From Seison nebaliae (lineage: Eukaryota; Rotifera; Pararotatoria; Seisonacea; Seisonidae), in NCBI GenBank assembly GCA_023231475.1, contig JALJEE010000671.1, positions 1 through 24,677 on the forward strand: a stretch of DNA of 24,677 nt, read 5' to 3'. Numbering within the stretch: the first letter of the stretch is position 1; every line of letters begins with the position of its first letter. Shown one piece after another: positions 9,701 through 22,439 of this stretch. The notes beneath the pieces were generated by a model, which saw nothing but the letters and a program-made list of their open reading frames with translations, searched no databases and was not told the DNA's origin. The position numbers and the translations under genes were made by a program.

Positions 9701-11923
9701 AAAAAAAATAACTGATCAGTTTGTTGTAAACTTTCTTCAAGAGCCGATAACAGTACTAGACGTTGAATTGGAATTTCACTTCTTGAAACTAATGATTCAT
9801 TTCGATCAATTGGTGTTTTAAGGAAATATGCTTTCCCTATTGGATCAAATAATAATCCACTGATCACCCAATTATCTGTTTCATGTAAAGAATATGTTAA
9901 AATCTTCAAATTCCATGAGAAGAGTGAGCCTCTAATCAATTTCCTTGATTTGGTAATAAAAAGAAATTGTCCATCTATCCAAGTATCAAACGATATGATT
10001 GGATCATCAGCAATTGCATAAATTAATGACCAGCTCATACCAGAATCTAAACTATAATTCATAAAAGAAATGGAAAATTTTTATGAAAGAAAATAATGAG
10101 AGACCTATATAATAATAAATTTCCATATGCGAATAAAACAGAATGAGACATCCGATCATCAGTTAATGTCTCTACATAAAATACTTCGTCACAATCATTT
10201 CGTTGAATATGAATAAATTCATGTTTTGCTGAAAAACTTCGAATTTGATATAAATAAGTACAATCATAAACAATTCTCGAATTAATCAAATCCCATTCTC
10301 CTGGATGAATTAAAATAGAAATTGAAAGAAATTAAAAAGAACTTGTTAGTTGACGATATACGAAATGTATATAAACATCTTTCCCTTCACTTTCATGCAC
10401 TCCAATAAAATATACCATATCTTCACTAATCACAGCATCGACAATATATTGAAACGTTTTTTCCAAATCGAATTTCTCACAAAAATTCCCATGTTCATCA
10501 TATAATCGATACCAGAAAACTGGTCCATCCATTTTCTTCGACACATAAGAATAATAAACATCACAATTAGCATTTTTCTTTTTCGATTTTGTCCAACCAG
10601 GTATGGCCACTATTTGAGCTTGTTTCAATGGTTCTGAATAAATTGCTATTTTTTCTATACAAACACCTAAAGAGATCATCGGTCTCTCCTCACCCGTTTC
10701 AATGATACCATACTAAAAAAAAATTGTGAAAATCTTTCTTTTAACATCAATAACTAACGATGGTTAGAATGAATGTACTCATGAAAACGTTGAACGTGCC
10801 AAGAATCCGTTTATTATTTCCATCAGAATCATCTTTAACATAATTACAAACGACTTCTCTTTTTTCTCTTTTCAATCGATCTAACAGTGGAATCAACTTA
10901 GAGAAGAAATTTTAGATATAATTTAATAATTATTTAGGAGAATTCTAAACATCATAAAAAGTGACAGAACGAAAATAATCGAACGATTGAATCATATAAC
11001 TATTTGGTGTGATCCCTCCAATTAATGATTCACTTGATGTGAATGGTAGATTTAGGAATGGAAATCGAATAGTCTTCCTATCCAACAACTTCTTACATAA
11101 TTTACAACCTTTACTTTGGTCACTGTAATCAGATTCGTCGGAATAAAGTTTAAAAGTTTCTTTTTTATTTCGAATGAAATCTTGAGAAACTTCATTCCTT
11201 TCTTTCCATAAACCATTCGGGAAATTATTTACTCGTAGAATGAATCTTTTAAGAACGAAAAAATTTAGTGAGACTCTACAGGAAAAATTATTAAACTCCG
11301 TTTCTTGTACATGATGTCCTAATCCGTTTGATCTGATCGAAATTTTCGCCATTAAAGCGTCTCTGTTTACAGGTAATGGAGCCAACCAATAAATTGTACA
11401 ATAATCATAAAATTCACAATCTTCATCACTGTCAAATTGTTTGTTGAACATGGATGTTTGCATTTCATAAATTGTCTCTAAATTTTGTTCGTCGATATTG
11501 AGATAAGGATAAGACACATAAACTTTGGGACTTCCACCAGTCATTGCAATCGAACGACTCATTCGTTCCGACAACGATTGATCGTGACAATTTATTGTAA
11601 TTCTTAATGTATTAGCATAGCCGATGAAACCATGCTAAATGTGATAAAAATAAGAAAAAGGTAATTTGGATAACTTTCCGTTAAATGAGAGTAACTTTGC
11701 TTTTAATTTGTTTCTGAAAATAATCAGCTTCGAATCCCATATCCATAAAATCGACGGAACCCAAAGACAACTCGATATAACTAGTACTTTGTGAGAGATT
11801 TGTAGTTATCAATATTTCATATTCATAATAACAACTATTCTTATTAAGAATTGTCGATAGTATTGGTACGACTATGAAAATAAGAATGAAAAAGACGATA
11901 AAAATCGTTCGTCGAAAATTCAT
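3794..11923 (-). CDS. CATSPERG: CatSper sperm calcium-channel auxiliary subunit gamma
   Basis: A single-pass subunit of the CatSper channel of the sperm flagellum. Exons (minus): 11923-11696, 11634-10951, 10896-10759, 10712-10343, 10300-10105, 10051-9713, 9668-9569, 9522-9055, 8992-8639, 8163-7795, 7748-7586, 6329-6149, 6098-5925, 5878-5776, 5722-5638, 5584-5198, 5144-5061, 5016-4966, 4923-4248, 4204-4089, 4041-3794; all phases agree, giving 1837 residues (human about 1159). A signal peptide opens the protein; a propeller-like ectodomain follows (CTIYWLAPLPV...SIRSNGLG matches the vertebrate 'SWYTPMPI...SSNGLG' block; YSLDSGMSW). GCPPSQRLVLDI is at about 1088, EGYPIYSASRSGIKWNCQ and TYCKYSIRF...GLPL precede a membrane helix at about 1284-1310. 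Exons 16-21 add a roughly 520-residue Lys/Ser-rich tail, the least certain part. Introns 9 and 11 contain U1 genes. Confidence 0.88.
6576..6739 (+). ncRNA. U1 snRNA-like gene with standard 5' end
   Basis: 164 nt, the same length as human U1, lying antisense inside CATSPERG intron 11. It begins AUACUUACCUGGC, the usual 5' splice-site-pairing end. Stem-loop I closes GGAGA/UCUCC with loop GGUCAAGAUG. Stem-loop II has a 9-bp stem (AACUUGUCC with GGAUGAGUU) around AGAGCACUUAUA; the GCAC of the U1A site is kept but the preceding AUU is AGA. Stem-loop III follows, then an Sm-like AAUUUCUG, and stem-loop IV is perfect (GCGGAAU/AUUCCGC) with the UGCGUUCGCG loop seen in animal U1. The stems are intact although the sequence has drifted, so this is unlikely to be a simple dead copy. 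I could not identify a promoter (PSE) or 3' box. Confidence 0.88.
6786..7560 (-). mobile_element. LINE 3' end (C-terminal RT/thumb region), copy B
   Basis: A second 5'-truncated copy of the same LINE family as at 2450-3165, lying in the sense direction within CATSPERG intron 11. It starts slightly further upstream in the ORF: ETCFLGCHID is the FLGxxID block following the RT palm, then CKFLRSFYSFFHKCKYF, LFVTYCCDFYGLVVSL, LDQTYNRTVRMM, RAFMFSLCEL, and the end LYNLPRRDLL. The frame is broken near 6965-7080. An A-rich tail (T runs at 6774-6794 on the plus strand) ends about 35 bp from the 3' end of the neighbouring U1 gene. It accounts for over half of this 1256-nt intron. Confidence 0.82.
8281..8439 (-). 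ncRNA. U1 snRNA gene with altered 5' end (AUACUAACCUG)
   Basis: About 159 nt, in the sense direction within the 475-nt CATSPERG intron 9. The 5' end is AUACUAACCUGG: position 6 is A instead of the conserved U (pseudouridine). The rest is a good U1. Stem-loop I has GGAGA/UCUCC and loop GAUCAGGAA, close to the U1-70K site GAUCACGAA. Stem-loop II carries CCAUUGCACACGG, keeping AUUGCAC, the U1A-binding core. Stem-loop III has GUAUCCC/GGGGUAC, an Sm-like AAUUUAUG follows, and stem-loop IV ends UGCGUUCGCGCA. A position-6 A pairs with U at intron +3, which is what nearly all introns here have. Promoter elements were not recognised in the 199 nt between the exon 9 donor and the RNA start. Confidence 0.93.
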
Positions 11924-12087
11924 TTTCTTGAATAATTTTTTGTGCTTGGAAAGATCGGTAAACCGGCAGTTTTGAAGAAAATTCAGGTTACCGTTATGGT
12001 GAACGGTGAAGAATGTTAAAAGTAAATTCTTAATAAAAATGAGAGAAGAATTTTTTTCGATTCAAAAATTTAGTTTATTCAATAAGC
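11924..12087. promoter_or_regulatory. Divergent promoter region between CATSPERG and NOC4L
   Basis: Only 164 bp separate the CATSPERG start codon (minus) from the NOC4L start codon (plus), so both 5' untranslated regions and the core promoters must lie here or overlap the genes. The middle part, about 11945-12010, is GC-richer (including 'cggtaaaccggcag') and is the likely shared control region. I see no TATA box or named element. The pairing of a testis-type gene with a ribosome-assembly gene is probably a matter of compactness. Confidence 0.45.
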
Positions 12088-13668
12088 ATGCCTCTTGATC
12101 AATCAGATATTAATCTGATCAATCAACTTACCATTGACATTAGCGAGCATAATAGATTTGTTAATTTAATTATAAATATTGATGAGAAGAGGAAAAAGAA
12201 TGTCAATTTATTTAAAGTGAAAGATTTATTAATTATATCGAGAATATTTGAGAAGCAATTTGATCTGAAATTAATTTCATTCGAAAATTCTCATTCAAAT
12301 GAAGAAGAAGATTCAACAAGAAAATTGAAAGAAGTTCGATGGAAATTATTTGAAGATTTCGAAAAAAAATATATTGACCTCCTCCAATATTGTCCCAAAG
12401 AACATGAAGATTTTTTGGATTTGTTAAAATCATTTATTCGATTAAATGGATTTATCGATAATCGATTGATTATCAATTTTATGAAAAAATATTTATTCGA
12501 TTTAAATAAGAAAAAGAATGGAGATGACACAAAAGAGAAACATGAAAACTTTCTCAATTTCATTAACGGATCGTGTGATGATCAAAAAATCCGGATTGGT
12601 GTCATGAAATTTATTTTGAATGGACCATTATCCACCTTCCAAATCGAATCGTCATCAAACGGTGGAAATAGTGATTTGATTATAATGAAGAATTCATTAA
12701 TTCTTTTATTAATGAAGATGTATGTGTTTTTAGCAAAGCAAATTGAGAAAGATGAAAAATTAGAAAAAGATCTTTATTCGCAGATTTGGATTAAATGGAT
12801 GAGATCGGAGAAATTAGATATGGAACATTGGAAATATTTTTTGAAATATCTTTCATCAATCATCTTACCCGTTCTTCAACGACTCCTCACATTTCTCGAT
12901 ATTTTAGAACAATTCATCAATAATATGATAGAAACGGTAGAAGAACCATCAGACATTTCAATATCACTTGGTTTATTGGCATTGCATTCGATGTTTATCA
13001 TTTCACAAAGAAATGGATTAGAAATGAAAAATTTCTATGAATCGTTGTATCAATTGTTAAATGAGAAATTATTGAAATCATTCTACTCACCACAACTTTT
13101 CACTTTACTCTCACTCTATTTGTCATCGACTCAATTACCGAAACAAACATCAATTTCTTTCGCGAAGAAGTTGGGACGTTTAGCACTCACGTCTTCCAAT
13201 AATCATCAAACAACAATTCATTTATTAATTCTACTCATCTTCTATCGAAATAAACATTGTCGTTTACTCGTCAATGACAATGGAGAATCAATGAAAGAAG
13301 ATCCATTTGATGAATTGTCTCACCAACTTCTCATGACGAATGCAGATAAATCATCTTTATGGGAAATGGAAATCACTTCGTTCCATTTCAATCGAAAAAT
13401 ATCTCAATTGGCGACGGATATTTTAACCGAATCGAAAACTGATCAAGTCATTCATCGATATCAACAACAATTAATTCGTTCGATTGACTCGAATTCTCTT
13501 GAAATGTTTTTTTGTGAATCGAATCGAATTTCATCCAAACGTTCAGCTACCGATTCTACTGCAATGAATGATTTGAATACGAAAACACTTCGACTATTTC
13601 AAGAAGATGATGATGATGGTGAATTGAATGAAAATAGTTTTGATGAATTTAATTATTGTTTTTCATAA
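12088..13668 (+). CDS. NOC4L: Nucleolar complex protein 4 homolog (CBF/Mak21 family)
   Basis: A ribosome-assembly factor; in yeast and animals Noc4 works with Nop14 in small-subunit maturation in the nucleolus. It is 526 residues (human 516) and intronless, which is unusual beside its intron-rich neighbours. The N-terminal half is helical and poorly conserved. From about residue 290 the CBF/Mak21/NOC domain is clear: LGLLALHSMFIISQRNGLEM (vertebrate counterpart 'LQGIFILIHKHNLEYPDFY'), NFYESLYQLL, SPQLFTLLSLYLSSTQLP, SFAKKLGRLAL (family AFAKRLARLAL), CRLLV, DPFDE and SSLWEME. The C-terminus has an acidic run. The start is the first ATG after the divergent promoter. Recognition is from family motifs recalled rather than a search. 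Confidence 0.88.
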   Translation: MPLDQSDINLINQLTIDISEHNRFVNLIINIDEKRKKNVNLFKVKDLLIISRIFEKQFDLKLISFENSHSNEEEDSTRKLKEVRWKLFEDFEKKYIDLLQYCPKEHEDFLDLLKSFIRLNGFIDNRLIINFMKKYLFDLNKKKNGDDTKEKHENFLNFINGSCDDQKIRIGVMKFILNGPLSTFQIESSSNGGNSDLIIMKNSLILLLMKMYVFLAKQIEKDEKLEKDLYSQIWIKWMRSEKLDMEHWKYFLKYLSSIILPVLQRLLTFLDILEQFINNMIETVEEPSDISISLGLLALHSMFIISQRNGLEMKNFYESLYQLLNEKLLKSFYSPQLFTLLSLYLSSTQLPKQTSISFAKKLGRLALTSSNNHQTTIHLLILLIFYRNKHCRLLVNDNGESMKEDPFDELSHQLLMTNADKSSLWEMEITSFHFNRKISQLATDILTESKTDQVIHRYQQQLIRSIDSNSLEMFFCESNRISSKRSATDSTAMNDLNTKTLRLFQEDDDDGELNENSFDEFNYCFS

Positions 13669-13947
13669 ATAAAATTTTGTTGTATAAAATATTTCTAAAA
13701 GTTTTAAGAAAAAAAAATTTGAAAGAAATCTAAAATTGGAATGATACGAATTTGTTATATATAATATAAAAAATATTCAATCAATAATTTAGGAAATAGA
13801 ATGAAAATATTATAAGATAATTAAGAAGAAAAAAAAATAAATTAAAGAATGATATTAAGTAATTATATTGTCTACTCTCTCTCTCTCTTTCTCTCTCTCT
13901 CTATTCTCTACTTTTATATTAATTTCCATTATGAATCAATATTCTTC
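13669..13947. repeat. Convergent 3' flanks with a CT microsatellite
   Basis: This space separates the ends of NOC4L (plus) and G6PD (minus). It is AT-rich and holds an imperfect CT run at about 13871-13911. Probable poly(A) signals (AATAAA-like) occur at 13666-13672 for NOC4L. Nothing else is visible. Confidence 0.7.
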
Positions 13948-15854
13948 TTACGATTTAGACCATTTATATGATCCGGTGTATTTATAACCATTTTTCGCCA
14001 ATAAATCATCAGCAGCGAGTGGACCACGACTAGAAAGAAGAAAGAAATAAATACAAATAAAAAATTATTCAAATATGACATTGAGAAATATATGAGAAAT
14101 ATTTAACCTTCCAAATTTATAAGGAATCGGTTCAACTTTCTCTCCTTCGATTTTATCAAGTAATGGAGAGAAGATACGCCATGCTTCATGTAATTCATCC
14201 GTATTAACGAAATTTACTTGATTACCATACATTACATCGATAAGTAAACGTTCATATGCATCAGGTAAATGTGTATTATCATAACGTGATTTATAAGTCA
14301 AATCTAATTCAGCTGGTGTTACTACAAAACCATAACCAGGATATTTTATATTAGTTTTCATATAAACTGATTCATTCGGTTGTAATCGAAGAACTAATTC
14401 ATTTCGTTCCGTTTCATCTTTCTTAAAAAGACAATTATAATTATCTTTAAATTGAATACGAATTTCTGCTTTTTTCTCATTTAATGCTTTTCCACATTTC
14501 AAAAAGAATGGGACACCTTTCCACTTGTCATTATCAATCATCAACTTAACACAAGCATATGTGGATGTTAATGAATCATTACTAATTCCTGGATCATCTA
14601 CATATGATAATTTCTCATCATCAACTTCTGATTCTTTATTTCCGATATATTGTCCAATGATCACATCATCCAGTGATGGTGATGAGATTTTTTCAAGAAC
14701 TTCTACTTTCGCTTTCCGAATATCATCAGCTGAATTTGATTGTGGTTCATCCATTGCAACTAAAGAGACAATTTGCATCAAATGATTTTGCATAACATCT
14801 CGAATAATTCCAAATTGATCGAAGTAACCACCTCGACCTTCCGTTCCAAACGGTTCCTTAAATGTGATAACAACTGAAGAAATTGTACTATTATTCCATG
14901 CATTCATAAACATTAAATTAGCAAATCGGATTACCATTAAATTTTGTACCATCTCTTTCCCCAAATAATGATCAATACGATAAATCTCTTTTTCAATAAA
15001 TAATTTCTGAAGATGTTGTGATAATTGTTCTGATGTTTCCGCATCTCGTCCAAACGGTTTCTCGATAATTACCCGAATATTTTTCGTACTAGAAAAAAAT
15101 TGAATAATTTTCATTTAATTTTCTTTTTTGGAATCAACACATTTTTTTCTCTCATATCTCTCATTGAAATTTTACAATATTTAATTTAATTTATATTTAG
15201 TTCATTTTTGATTTTAAAACAATTTCCTCTATCACCAAATTAACAAAAATTTCAGAAGAATTTTCTTTTCGATTTTTATATGGAAGAAAAAGGAAAACTT
15301 TTGATTTTTACATTCTTCTCGAATCAATTGTGTCACAGTAAAATATAAAGTGGGTGGTAATGCCAAATAAATGATGATTTCCGATTTCTCATTTTTGAAG
15401 TAATCTTTCAACTACAAAAATTGATTAGAAATGAAAAAGAAGAAGAAATTTAACATGTTCTTCATACAATCTCTTATAACATTCTTTCTCATCATACTGT
15501 CCACGAAAGTAACTGATACATTTGCAGAATTCGAGAACTTTATCACTTTCACTTTTGGCTGCCTGAACATAAATTAAAATTTCCAAATGACAAATTCTCA
15601 ACTTTTAAATAAGGAAACACTTTCGAACACAATTCTTTCCGTCCTAAATTCGAACGAGCAAATCCAACAATCTCAAAGAATTTCGGTAAAAGATTTTGTT
15701 TCTTCAAATTCCATAAAGATGGGAAAATTTTCTTTTTAGCCAAATCTCCTGATGCTCCGAATATGACGAAGATGAAAGGATTAGTCAAATCCTTCGTTAT
15801 TTCCTCCTGAAGACAGGCCAAAGATGTTCGACTTTTATCTTTTGTGGTCGTCAT
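13948..15854 (-). CDS. G6PD: Glucose-6-phosphate 1-dehydrogenase
   Basis: The cytosolic first enzyme of the pentose phosphate pathway: glucose-6-phosphate + NADP+ to 6-phosphogluconolactone + NADPH. Exons (minus) 15854-15603, 15562-15455, 15411-15299, 15088-14108 and 14029-13948 give 511 residues (human 515). The NADP-binding fingerprint GASGDLAKK is near residue 33, EKPFGRD is at 167-173, and the active-site block RIDHYLGKEMVQN is at 195-207 with His198 and Lys202. Further family blocks are FKEPFGTEGRGGYFD, GIIRDVMQNHL, PNESVYMK, ELDLTY, LPDAYERLL and GSRGP across the last intron, ending YKWSKS. All four introns start GTT (GTTGAG, GTTAAA, GTTTTC, GTTAAA); intron 3 is long for this window at 210 nt. 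Confidence 0.97.
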
Positions 15855-16156
15855 ATTTCGTTGTTGGTCGTAGTCGGTATGGATAGTCCCGATGGATAAA
15901 TGTTTTTAGATGATTTATAAACTTTCCCTTATATTTCTGGTTGGAATGGAAAGAGATGTTGATTGATTCGACACTAAAAACTACGGAAGTCAAAGTTCTA
16001 ACGAGAAATTTATAGATGGGGAATTTAGTTTCAAAAAAAAAAAGGAATTTAATTAGAGAAGAAATTGAATTAAAAAAAAATAAAGAATTGAATTAGAAAG
16101 AATTAAAAAGAGACAAGTAGTCGAATATGTTAGAAATGAAGATTTCCAGTTAACAA
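15855..16156. other. Intergenic, G6PD upstream region
   Basis: About 300 bp between the G6PD start and the end of MZT1, both on the minus strand. It must hold the G6PD promoter and the MZT1 3' end. I see only A-rich runs and no defined site. Confidence 0.5.
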
Positions 16157-16327
16157 TTATGAGCGCATCGTATCACGAATAACTCTTGCGAGACTGGCTG
16201 GATCAACGTCGTCATTCGATAATAATTCGAGACAAGTCTCCAATTGTTGACGATTTAGTCCGGTGTTCAACAACATCGATAATAGTTGAATATCATCAAC
16301 ATTCTCTTTATTTATATACCACTCCAT
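16157..16327 (-). CDS. MZT1: Mitotic-spindle organizing protein 1 (MOZART1)
   Basis: A small gene of 56 residues. MZT1 binds the N-terminal regions of gamma-tubulin complex proteins and helps recruit gamma-tubulin ring complexes to centrosomes. LLSMLLNTGLNRQQLETCLEL and then VDPASLARVIRD match the family core (human [20 protein letters not shown] then INPEALSSVIKEL). The human protein has 82 residues with a variable N-terminal extension, so a 56-residue core form is plausible. The start is the first ATG of the open frame. It directly follows a CAG, so an upstream exon joined there is possible, but I found none with matching phase. Confidence 0.87.
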   Translation of the reverse strand: MEWYINKENVDDIQLLSMLLNTGLNRQQLETCLELLSNDDVDPASLARVIRDTMRS

Positions 16328-17641
16328 CTGATGTTGATTAGAGACAAGACAGAAGAATGTTTATATAGTAACAACAATTTCTAAGAAGAATATACCATTA
16401 ACTATTTGAAAGACATCAACATCAAATATCTTTAAATTCAATAAAAAATGATATTAATAAGAATAAATGAGATAGTTAACAATATTAATTCAATATAAAA
16501 TAAATCTATATTCATCATCGATTGTGTTATTGTTCAGTGAATGTTAAACGGGAAAAACAAAGGAAAGAATTCGAACGAAATGTCATTTCTTCTTTTCAAT
16601 CGAATCCCTTTATCGATTCCATATAAATCATAAAATGAAAGATCGATATCAAATGAATGGCTTCAATTCAATTAACTATTCCTTCGAATTGTAAATTGTA
16701 AACAATTTAATGAGGTCAGACTAATAAATGTTTCTTTTATAAAATTTATTCTTTCTTTATTCGATAGAGATTAATTTCATATGATTTTGTGAAGAATTGT
16801 CGACATTAGAATAAACAAATGGAATAGAATAGAATAAAGAAAATTGTGAAATTTGTTGTTAAAGAAGTTAATTGAATTAGGAAGAAAACATTTGACTAAA
16901 AGCTTAAAATTTGAGAGAAAATGAAAAATAGTTAAAATTGGAAGATTTGTCATTTTGAATGTTATTAATAATAAATTAATAAAAAAAATGAATTGTTCTA
17001 CAATGTACCACAGTCCATGTACTGAATCTTCGTAAAGACAGTCATCGCTGCTAAAGGAATTGATATTTTTTACACCGTTTTTAGATTGAGCTAAAAATTT
17101 GAATAAATAAAACTATTGATTGTGATGGAGATTGAAGAGGATGGTTATGTATTGTATTAATGAGAATTAATGTAGAAGCAGTTGAACAGTGAGCTTGAAC
17201 ATGTCTTTCTTTAAGCTTAATATGAGTACGTATGTGAAACGTTTTTATACTTGTGGATTTTTCTTTTTCGACGAAAATATGACAGAGCAAAAGGGATTTT
17301 GTCCAATTTCTTCTCGAGAGATTGACGATGTGATGGATACGAGGAAATATTCCTCCTAAAACGAATCGATTTTGTGACAATTGATGAATCTATCTATTGA
17401 GAATGCGAATTTGGAACTTGTATCTTGTGATCATATCATGTGAAGATATGATGTATTTTGTCTATCCACCTGGATCGTATCTCTGTTGTTCAAAAAAAAA
17501 AAAGCATATTTATATGTCATTCTCGTCAAAGCCACACCATGATCATCTCATTCAATTCTTCTTATCTCTTCTTATCATCAAAATCATAGAAAAGAAAACT
17601 CATTTAAATTCTTCTCCTACTCTCACAATCTTCTCTCAAGA
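16328..17641. other. Intergenic between divergent MZT1 and UAP56
   Basis: About 1.3 kb, AT-rich, between two genes pointing away from each other. The part at 16990-17390 is less AT-rich; on the minus strand it is open for 99 codons (17380-17081) but lacks an ATG, and just beyond it a short frame reads MTVFTKIQYMDCGTL before a stop. I do not recognise either. The last 250 bp before 17642 are pyrimidine-rich and are probably the UAP56 promoter and 5' untranslated region. Confidence 0.4.
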
Positions 17642-19070
17642 ATGTCTACACCAAATGATAGTGGCTTGTTAGATTATGATGATATGCCGGAAGTGTTACG
17701 TGATTCGACTGACACAACTACTGGCAATCGATCAGATATTCCTAAAGATCCTGCCGGTTATGTCTCCATCCACAATAGTGGATTTAAAGATTTCCTTTTG
17801 AAACCGGAACTTATCCGTGCTATTATGGATTGTGGTTTTGAACATCCATCTGAAGTTCAACATGAATGTATTCCACAAACCATTCTCGGAATGGATGTTG
17901 TTTGTCAGGCTAAATCAGGTATGGGGAAAACGGCCGTTTTCGTTTTGGCTTCACTTCAACAACTTGATCCGGTAGATGGTGAAGCGTCAGTTCTCGTGCT
18001 CTGTCACACAAGAGAATTGGCCTTCCAAATTTCCAGAGAATTTCAACGTTTCTCCGCTTATTTACCCACTATCAATATTAGCGTCTTTTTCGGTGGTATC
18101 AGTATCAAAGAAGATGAGGAGAATATTAAAAAGAAACATCCACATATTGTTGTGTCAACACCGGGTCGATTGTTAGCACTCTCCAGAAATAAGATATTGA
18201 ATTTGGGTCATGTCAAACATTTCATTTTGGATGAATGTGACAAAATGTTAGAACAGATGGACATGAGAAAAGACATTCAAGAAATTTTCATTATGACTCC
18301 TCGACAAAAACAAGTTATGATGTTCAGTGCAACGTTATCGAAAGATATCCGTCCAGTCTGCAAGATGTTCATGCAAGACGTTCCTTCTTTTTTCTTTTTC
18401 AAATATTTTTATATTTTTATTATTTCAGCCTATGGAGATCTATATTGATGATGAACGAACATTAACATTACATGGTCTACAACAATTTTATTTGCGTCTT
18501 GAAGAAAAAGAAAAGAATCGACGACTCTTTGATTTACTTGATAGTCTTCAATTCAATCAAGTCATCATTTTCGTCAAAACCGTTCCACGATGTAGTTTGT
18601 TAGCGGATATTTTAGTCAAACAAAATTTCCCAGCAATCGCCATTCATCGTTCGATGACTCAAGAGGAACGGTTCGAACTTTTCTTTTTTATTTCCATATC
18701 AATTCTCTTATAGATTGGCTCATTATAAACAATTTAAAGAATTCGAGAAACGAGTATTAGTCTCTACCAACTTATTTGGTCGTGGAATCGATATCGAGAA
18801 AGTGAACATTGTCATTAATTATGATATGCCAGAAGATTCGGATACATATCTTCATCGGGTTTATTTCATTTTATTCTCATTATTCCATTATAATTAATCT
18901 CCACTAAAAAAAAATAGGTGGCTCGTGCTGGTCGATTTGGAACGAAGGGTTTGGCCATCACTTTCGTTTCAGATAAAACGGATGCGAAAGTATTGAATGA
19001 TGTACAAGAGCGATTTATTGTCAGCATTTCCAAACTACCAACACATATCGATTCAGACATGTATTGTTGA
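17642..19070 (+). CDS. DDX39B: Spliceosome/mRNA-export DECD-box RNA helicase UAP56 (DDX39B family)
   Basis: A nuclear ATP-dependent RNA helicase that acts in early spliceosome assembly (with U2AF) and loads the TREX export complex. Exons 17642-18379, 18429-18670, 18714-18858 and 18918-19070 give 425 residues (human 428). Visible motifs: the Q-motif region [11 protein letters not shown]...QHECIPQ, Walker A AKSGMGKT (90-97), PTREL-type CHTREL, STPGR, motif II DECD at 197-200, SAT at 229-231, and in the second RecA domain [14 protein letters not shown] and [10 protein letters not shown] (split by intron 3). The three introns (49, 43, 59 nt) begin GTTCCT, GTTCGA and GTTTAT; their positions are fixed by the very strong conservation of the protein. 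DDX39A and DDX39B cannot be separated in an invertebrate. Confidence 0.98.
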
Positions 19071-20123
19071 ATTAGTTTCGGAAATTATATCACCTCTTCA
19101 AAAAATTTAACGTTGAATGAATCATAAAAGAAATTTGCTGAAGAAAAATTAATTCAGAAAAAAAAAGTCTTTTCAAATTTCCATATGAGAAGAGATGCTA
19201 CATATTCTCATCAAAATCTTTTCAGAATTGGAATAATTTTGAAACATTTAATTTTTTTTTCCGATTAAATAATTTGTGAAAATTTTGAATATTATTTTCT
19301 TGTTATACGTTTTATTTTTGTTTTTATTCTTCCTCATTTAACAACTCTTATATCACATGAATCGAAAGATGAGCAATTCATCTGGTTACCTGTTCTTGAG
19401 CTCATTAAATATTCAATAAAATTTTTCTTTGTAATCTCTTCTAAATTAAAACGATAATTATTGAATAAGTGAATAAAGTTAACCGTATAATTTTCATAGT
19501 CAGTTCATAATTTTCAATTAAAAAAATATTATTATTAGAAGTTGTTATTAAACTACATAAATAGACAACAATATGGACATATTCGATAACATCATATAGT
19601 TGATTTATAAGGTAAACGGAACGTATTTTCCAACTTTCTCTTTCCTTCAAAAAATTCTTAAAACTGAACTTATTTCTAACTTTTTTTTCTCTTCTTAAAT
19701 TATCGTTTTCCTTTTATCGATTTTTGGTGGAAAAGAAAAAATTCGGAAATACGTTTCGTGGTAGAATCCTTGCGTACAACTCCATCCATATGATGTATTT
19801 GTCCATGGTCTAATATAAGTAAGTTGGAAAAGATTTGTTTGTAATTTTTTTAATGTTGAACAAAATTTTGATATAGGACAAAATTAGAAGGAGCATTATA
19901 TTAGGCGGGGAAGATAGTAGGAGTGTGATAAATGGTGTTTATATTTGAATGAAACATCTGTCCAATTGAATCCTATCTGTATGATGAGTCATCGTCATTC
20001 ATTTTCTCACATTCTATATTCTATTCTTATACATATAAGATATGAATAAAACAATTTTATTGAATAAGTTTATGGAAAGAATAATTTTATGTATGAATTC
20101 CATCGGGGATTCATTTAAACTTC
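19071..20123. other. Convergent intergenic region
   Basis: About 1 kb between the ends of UAP56 (plus) and FIGNL1 (minus), mostly AT-rich 3' flank. A patch at about 19725-19835 is richer in GC; its minus strand is open in two frames, one reading DHGQIHHMDGVVRKDS, the other YIRPWTNTSYGW. Neither is recognised and no start codon or splice partner is evident, so it may be a gene relic. Confidence 0.35.
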
Positions 20124-22234
<2,111 letters not shown>

Positions 22235-22439
22235 ATCGTTTCTTTTTAATTTTAAATAAAATTCAAATTCCCCAACTTTTAATAATAAGTGAGAATTTGG
22301 GAAATGGAATAGAAGAAAAATATGGTAAAATTATGGCTCCAATACAGTATTTAATTTTTGATTGATTTTTCCTCAATCTTGTGTATATTATGACATAATT
22401 TCTCTCGTTACACAAAAGAATCTCCTTCCTCTTCGGACG

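Noticed and set aside
17081-17380. 99-codon open frame on the minus strand upstream of UAP56
   Set aside because: It has no ATG start, no recognisable domain and a composition like translated non-coding DNA.
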